Part shown: in pieces, positions 60,079 through 64,000 of the stretch
How positions within the stretch are numbered: position 1 is the stretch's first letter
How the letters are laid out: each line of letters opens with the position of its first letter
NCBI RefSeq assembly: GCF_002943525.1
Contig: NZ_CP025394.1
Span: 6,649,001-6,713,000 of the forward strand
Length of the DNA stretch: 64,000 nucleotides
Source of the DNA: Kitasatospora sp. MMS16-BH015
GTDB lineage: Bacteria; Actinomycetota; Actinomycetes; Streptomycetales; Streptomycetaceae
Reading direction: 5' to 3'
Program-made: the position numbers and the translations under genes
Notes under the pieces: generated by a model
The model's database searches: none
The model's input: the letters and a program-made list of their open reading frames with translations, nothing else
Told to the model about the DNA's origin: nothing

Positions 60079-61560
60079 ATGACCTGGCACATCTCGATCG
60101 AAGTCGACCGGGCCTCGAGCGATTCGTTAACCAAGCAGATTCAAGAGGCCATCCGGTGCCGGATAGCGGAAGGCATCCTGCACGCCGGCACTCGGCTCCC
60201 GTCGACCCGGCAACTCGCCAGTGACCTGGGTGTTTCCCGCAGTGTCGCGGTCGAGGCGTACGAGCAACTGACTGCCGAGGGATATCTCACCTGTCTCCAG
60301 GGCTCCGGCACCCGGGTGGCCGATCGAGCCAATGGTGAGATTTCAACAAATGCCGACCCGCTGCGTGAGGCCGAGCCCGCCGTGCCGGTTCATTGGGATC
60401 TGCGGACGGGTCGGGCGAATGTCACCAATTTCCCCCGGGTGGAGTGGCTGGCCTGTTATCGCACCGTTCTGGCCGCGGCCGGCCGCGACGAACTGGACTA
60501 CCCCAAGGTGGCCGGGCTGCCGCTGCTGCGCGACTCGCTGGCCGGCTACCTGGGCCGGGTCCGCGGGGTGCGCAGCAGCGTCGAGACGGTGATGGTCACG
60601 GCCGGGTTCGCCCAGGGGCTGTCGCTGCTCTGCGAGGCGCTGCCCCGCTTCGGCATCCGCAAGTTGGCGATCGAGGACCCGGGGCACAACAACCAGCGTC
60701 GGTTCATCGAGGAGTGCGGCATGCGCACCGTGCCGGTACCACTGGACGGCGAGGGGGTGGACGTGGACCGCCTCGCCGCCACCGGCGCCCGCGCCGTCCT
60801 GGTCACGCCCGCGCACCAGTTCCCGACCGGCATCACCATGTCACCGGCCCGCCGGCAGGCGCTGGTCCGGTGGGCGCAGGACGTGGACGGGCTGATCATC
60901 GAGGACGACTACGACGGTGAGTTCTGGTTCGACCAGAGCCACCGCCCCAGCTCCCTTCAGGAGTTGGCGCCGGATCAGGTGATCTACGCGGGCACCGCGA
61001 GCAAGGCCCTGGTGCCCGGGCTGCGGCTCGGGTGGCTGGCCGTCCCGCCGCACCTGTCGGCGCTGCTCAGCAAGGTCCGCTCCCGGCACGACCTCGGCTC
61101 GGACGGCATCACCCAGCGCGCCTTCTCCGAGCTGATCACCAGCGGCATGCTCGACCGCCATCTGCGCCGGGTCCGCTCCCGGTACCGCTCCCGTCGGGAG
61201 GCGTTCACCCAGGCCGTCGAGCTCCACCTGCCCTGCGCGGGGATCGTCGGCTCCTCGGCCGGTCTGCACGCCTACCTCCAACTCCCGGCCGACATCGAGG
61301 AATCGCCGCTGGTGGAGGCCGCGTTGCGCCGCTCGGTGCTGGTGCACGGCGGCAAGCGCTACCAGTTCACCCCGGGTGAGCGGCCGCCCGCGCTGGTGGT
61401 CGGCTACTCCACCCTGCCGCTGGCCGGCATCGCCGAGTCGATGTTCGCGATCCGGGACGCGGTGGACGAACAGCGGGCCGCGCGCGGCAGGTTCGCCACC
61501 GGCGGCCCGGTCGCGCACCGGCGGGCCGGCCAGCGCAAGGCCGTCCACAGCCGGTCCTGA
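60079..61560 (+). CDS. MocR/PdxR-type transcriptional regulator
   Basis: 493 residues from ATG 60079. An N-terminal GntR winged helix (LTKQIQEAIRCRIAEGILHAGTRLPSTRQLASDLGVSRSVAVEAYEQL) is joined to an aminotransferase-like domain with IIEDDYDGEFWF and GTASKALVPGLRLGW, whose Lys should bind PLP. MocR regulators sense PLP or an amino-acid adduct of it and control adjacent divergent genes. It is divergent from the twelve-gene operon and the best candidate for its control. The basic tail ends HRRAGQRKAVHSRS. Confidence 0.92.
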   Translation: MTWHISIEVDRASSDSLTKQIQEAIRCRIAEGILHAGTRLPSTRQLASDLGVSRSVAVEAYEQLTAEGYLTCLQGSGTRVADRANGEISTNADPLREAEPAVPVHWDLRTGRANVTNFPRVEWLACYRTVLAAAGRDELDYPKVAGLPLLRDSLAGYLGRVRGVRSSVETVMVTAGFAQGLSLLCEALPRFGIRKLAIEDPGHNNQRRFIEECGMRTVPVPLDGEGVDVDRLAATGARAVLVTPAHQFPTGITMSPARRQALVRWAQDVDGLIIEDDYDGEFWFDQSHRPSSLQELAPDQVIYAGTASKALVPGLRLGWLAVPPHLSALLSKVRSRHDLGSDGITQRAFSELITSGMLDRHLRRVRSRYRSRREAFTQAVELHLPCAGIVGSSAGLHAYLQLPADIEESPLVEAALRRSVLVHGGKRYQFTPGERPPALVVGYSTLPLAGIAESMFAIRDAVDEQRAARGRFATGGPVAHRRAGQRKAVHSRS

Positions 61561-61635
61561 AGGGCCGTCAGGGCGGGCCGGCGTCCCGCCGACCCGCCCT
61601 GACCGTGCCCCCGTTCGGGCTCTCCTCCGCCCCTT

Positions 61636-62232
61636 TCAGGCCTTCGCCCGCGCCACGAACTCGGCGATCAGGGCCGGGTCCTTCACCCCGCGCCGGGCCT
61701 CCACTCCGCTGGACACGTCCACGCCCCACGGGCGGGCCGCCGCGATCGCCTCGGCCACGTTCCCCGGGTTCAGGCCGCCGGCCAGCAGCCACCGGCCGGT
61801 CGGCGGCTCGGCTCCCAGCTGGGACCAGTCCCACGGCTCGCCGGAGCCCGGCACCGGCGAATCCAGGATCAGCAGGTCCTCGCCGAAGTCACCGCAGGCG
61901 CTGCCCGCGGCCACCGAAGCGGCGGTGGCCCGGGCCAACTTCCGTCCCACATCCCGCAGTTCTGCGAAGGCCGCCGGCGGGTGGCTGCCGTGCAGCTGCA
62001 CCGCCCCCACCCCCGAGGCCAGCACCGCCGACCGGACGTACGCGGCCGGCTCCTCCCGGAACACCCCGACCGAGAGCACCCCCTCGGGCACCTCGGTCAG
62101 CAGCTCCCGCACCAGCTCGGGCGCGACCTGCCGGGGGCTCTCCGTGAACACGAAGCCAACCGCGTCGGCCCCGGCCGCCACGGCGGCGGCCACATCGGGC
62201 GCGGTCCGCAGACCGCAGATCTTGACGTACAC
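61636..62232 (-). CDS. trpF: Phosphoribosylanthranilate isomerase
   Basis: 198 residues from GTG 62232. A complete small TIM barrel: YVKICGLRTAPD with catalytic Cys, AVQLHGSHP, LLILDSPVPG with catalytic Asp, WLLAGGLNPGNV and GVDVSSGVE. It converts phosphoribosylanthranilate to the CdRP substrate of TrpC. Most streptomycetes lack trpF because PriA does this and the HisA reaction. A dedicated copy here completes the anthranilate-to-tryptophan set of the cluster. Confidence 0.94.
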   Translation of the reverse strand: MYVKICGLRTAPDVAAAVAAGADAVGFVFTESPRQVAPELVRELLTEVPEGVLSVGVFREEPAAYVRSAVLASGVGAVQLHGSHPPAAFAELRDVGRKLARATAASVAAGSACGDFGEDLLILDSPVPGSGEPWDWSQLGAEPPTGRWLLAGGLNPGNVAEAIAAARPWGVDVSSGVEARRGVKDPALIAEFVARAKA

Positions 62233-62353
62233 GTCACTCCTGTCTCTTCCCGCTGCTCAACCGGTACCCGGTGAGCTCAGCGGAAGTGGTCCGGTCGACC
62301 GGACCTGAAGTGGTCCGGGCGCGAAGCGGCTCGACTGTGCCCTAGTAGTCCGT

Positions 62354-63316
62354 ATGACTCTCGATTCCGCCACCCTGCGCGGCAGTCTCTGCGCAGGCAC
62401 CGCCATGGTCTCCGTCGGCAGCTCCGCCGCCGTGAGCCCGCTGCTCGTCGACTACCCGCTGCTGGCCGGCCAGGGCTGGCGGTACCTGGTGGCCGGGCTG
62501 CTGCTCCTGCTGGCCGGGCGCCGGGCGGCGGCCACCCCGCGACTCACCCCGCGGCAGTGGCTGCGGGTGGGTGCGCTCGCCGCGACCGGCATGGCCGGCT
62601 TCAACGTCTTCCTGCTCAAGGCGGTCGAGCACGCCACCCCCTCCACGGTCGGCGCGGTGGTCGGCGCCGCGCCGGTCGTGCTGGCCGTGGCCGGTCCGCT
62701 CGGCGCGGGCCGCCGCCCGTCCGGGCGGATCGCGCTCTGTGCCGCGGTCACCACCCTCGGGGTGGCGGTGATCCAGACCTTCGGCACCGGCAGCCCGCTC
62801 AGCCTGCTCTACGCGGTCGGCGCCCTCGCCTGCGAGTGCTGTTTCTCGCTGCTCGCCGTCCCGCTGCTGCCCGTGCTCGGCCCGCGCCGGCTCTCCGGCC
62901 TGGCCTGCCTGGTGGCCGCCCCGATGCTCGGCCTCTGCGCCGCCCTGGTCGAGGGCCGGGCCGCGCTCCGGCCGCCCACCGGCACGCAGGGCCTGGCGCT
63001 GGCCTACCTCACCCTGGTGGTCACCGCGCTCGCCTTCTTCCTCTGGTACGCGGGCATCGGCCTGCTGGGCGTGGACCGGGCCGGGCTGTTCGCGGGCATC
63101 ATCCCGCTCACCGCCGTGCTGCTCGGCCCGCTGCTGGGCACCGGCACCCTGGCGCCGTCCGCCCTGCTCGGCGCGGTGCTGGTCGGCGGCGCCGTGCTCT
63201 ACGGCGTCACCGCCCGCACCCCGTCGACTCAGGCCTCGACCGGCTCCCGTGGCCTCGGCACCGACAGCGGCTCGTCCGTCCCGGCCACGGCCAGCCGCAC
63301 CGTCCGGGAGCCGTAG
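62354..63316 (+). CDS. EamA-family (DMT) transporter
   Basis: 320 residues from ATG 62354. About ten membrane helices in two EamA halves, each with the helix-hairpin pattern (TMVSVGSSAAVSPLLV; AVEHATPSTVGAVVGAAPVVLAVAGPLG; LTLVVTALAFFLWYAGIGLLGVDRAGLF). Such proteins export amino acids or metabolites. It is divergent from trpF, and its last 88 bases overlap the convergent MFS gene. An export role for the cluster product or tryptophan is inferred from position. Confidence 0.87.
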   Translation: MTLDSATLRGSLCAGTAMVSVGSSAAVSPLLVDYPLLAGQGWRYLVAGLLLLLAGRRAAATPRLTPRQWLRVGALAATGMAGFNVFLLKAVEHATPSTVGAVVGAAPVVLAVAGPLGAGRRPSGRIALCAAVTTLGVAVIQTFGTGSPLSLLYAVGALACECCFSLLAVPLLPVLGPRRLSGLACLVAAPMLGLCAALVEGRAALRPPTGTQGLALAYLTLVVTALAFFLWYAGIGLLGVDRAGLFAGIIPLTAVLLGPLLGTGTLAPSALLGAVLVGGAVLYGVTARTPSTQASTGSRGLGTDSGSSVPATASRTVREP

Positions 63317-64000
63317 AAGACCACCGCCCCGGCCAGCAGCCCGGCCACCACGACGGCGAGCGCGGCCCGCGCCCCCAGCCACCCCGCGAGCAGGCCGCCG
63401 AGGAACCCGCCGACCGGGATCACCGCGAAGGCGGCGAACCGGAAGGTCGCGCTCACCCGTCCGGTGAGCTCGGTCGCCACCAGCGCCTGCCGCAGCGCCA
63501 CCGAGTGCACGTTGAACACCGTCATGCCGAAGCCGTTCAGCACGAACCCCGCGGTCAGCACGGCGACCACCTGCCAGGTCGGCCCGCCCGCCAGCGGCAG
63601 CAGCACCAGCGCGGCGCTGGCCAGCAGCATCCCGGCGGTCATCGCCCGACCGCTGCCCAGCCGGTCACCGAGCCGCCGGGCCACCAGCGAGCCGCCGAAC
63701 GCACCGACGCTGCCCGCCGCGATCACCAGCCCCAACCCGGCAGCCCCGAGGTGGAGTTCACGCACGCCGTAGATCGGTACCACCACCAGCACCACGTCCC
63801 AGAGCAGGTTGAACCAGGCCGACTCGGCCATCACCACCCGGAGCACCGGCTGCGCCATGGTCACCCGGAAGCCCTCGGCGATCTCCGCCCGGACGCTGCG
63901 CCGGGGCGCCGTCCGCACCGGCTCCGGGCTGCGGATCAGGAGCAGCGAGACCACCGAGACCAGGTACCCGGCCGAGTTGACCACGACCGCCACCGGCGCG
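63229..64000 (-). CDS. MFS transporter, 5' part cut by window edge
   Basis: The last 257 residues are present; the N-terminal half lies beyond the right edge. The visible part has the central cytoplasmic loop (SPEPVRTAPRRSVRAEIAEGFR) and about six helices, including PIYGVRELHLGAAGLGLVIAAGSVGAFGG and ELTGRVSATFRFAAFAVIPVGGFLGG, of the same EntS-like group as the gene at 40.7 kb. Its C-terminal codons overlap the EamA gene on the opposite strand. Confidence 0.85.
   Translation of the reverse strand, partial: APVAVVVNSAGYLVSVVSLLLIRSPEPVRTAPRRSVRAEIAEGFRVTMAQPVLRVVMAESAWFNLLWDVVLVVVPIYGVRELHLGAAGLGLVIAAGSVGAFGGSLVARRLGDRLGSGRAMTAGMLLASAALVLLPLAGGPTWQVVAVLTAGFVLNGFGMTVFNVHSVALRQALVATELTGRVSATFRFAAFAVIPVGGFLGGLLAGWLGARAALAVVVAGLLAGAVVFYGSRTVRLAVAGTDEPLSVPRPREPVEA

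Overview
The window is high-GC actinobacterial DNA, best matched to Streptomycetaceae (Streptomyces or Kitasatospora). The evidence is codon use with almost only G or C in third positions, many GTG starts, ATGA-type gene overlaps, mycothiol-linked formaldehyde detoxification, resuscitation-promoting factors, and the chromosomal order pyrG - NUDIX - ald - parA - scpA - scpB - rluB - tyrA - cmk - der that is typical of these genomes. No database was searched; all calls come from reading the sequence.

Layout. (1) 1-24.9 kb is a conserved housekeeping block: a cut-off GH15 glycosidase, CTP synthase, NUDIX hydrolase, a STAND/TPR ATPase, alanine dehydrogenase, a ParA with a small putative ribbon-helix-helix partner, condensin subunits ScpA and ScpB, an RluB-type pseudouridine synthase, a LuxR-type regulator, a DUF952 gene, two tandem DUF4139 paralogues, TyrA, a mycothiol-dependent formaldehyde module, Cmk and Der. 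(2) 24.9-32.1 kb has an intact IS30-family element lodged in the loop of an intergenic hairpin, a DHFR-like reductase, an ArsR/SRPBCC pair, two uncharacterised proteins and two Rpf-domain proteins. (3) 32.1-36.5 kb has two divergent ATP-grasp ligases and an MFS exporter around a 196-bp MITE-like element: a small candidate metabolite locus. (4) 36.5-46.6 kb is mixed: an MBL protein, an AlkB-like dioxygenase, TesB, DUF1684, MFS, tRNA-Pro(GGG), a class A penicillin-binding protein and release factor 3. It is dotted with short tandem-repeat arrays. (5) 47.1-64 kb looks like an uncharacterised biosynthetic cluster: twelve minus-strand genes joined at ten of eleven junctions by overlaps, a divergent MocR-type regulator, a separate trpF and two transporter genes.

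How the last region may work. TrpD, TrpF, TrpC, TrpA and TrpB together convert anthranilate to tryptophan, and each keeps the catalytic residues I could check. The same operon carries a nucleotide-sugar dehydrogenase, two DegT-type aminotransferases and a Gfo/Idh/MocA oxidoreductase, the enzyme classes used to make 3-amino sugars or amino-uronic acids. It also carries a TIM-barrel isomerase, an M20 amidohydrolase, an Ldh2-type dehydrogenase and a B3/B4 tRNA-editing-like protein. My inference is a tryptophan- or indole-derived product joined to, or made beside, an amino sugar. No anthranilate synthase, glycosyltransferase, NRPS or PKS gene lies in the window. A dedicated trpF is itself unusual, because PriA normally supplies that activity in this family.

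Non-coding structure is rich: an interspersed hairpin repeat (core GGGGCGCGGGGAACTG) in at least three intergenic spots, an eight- to nine-unit 17-bp array between cmk and der, a five-copy G-rich hexamer, arrays of 27, 10 and 22 bp between 37.3 and 40.7 kb, and several very strong terminators.
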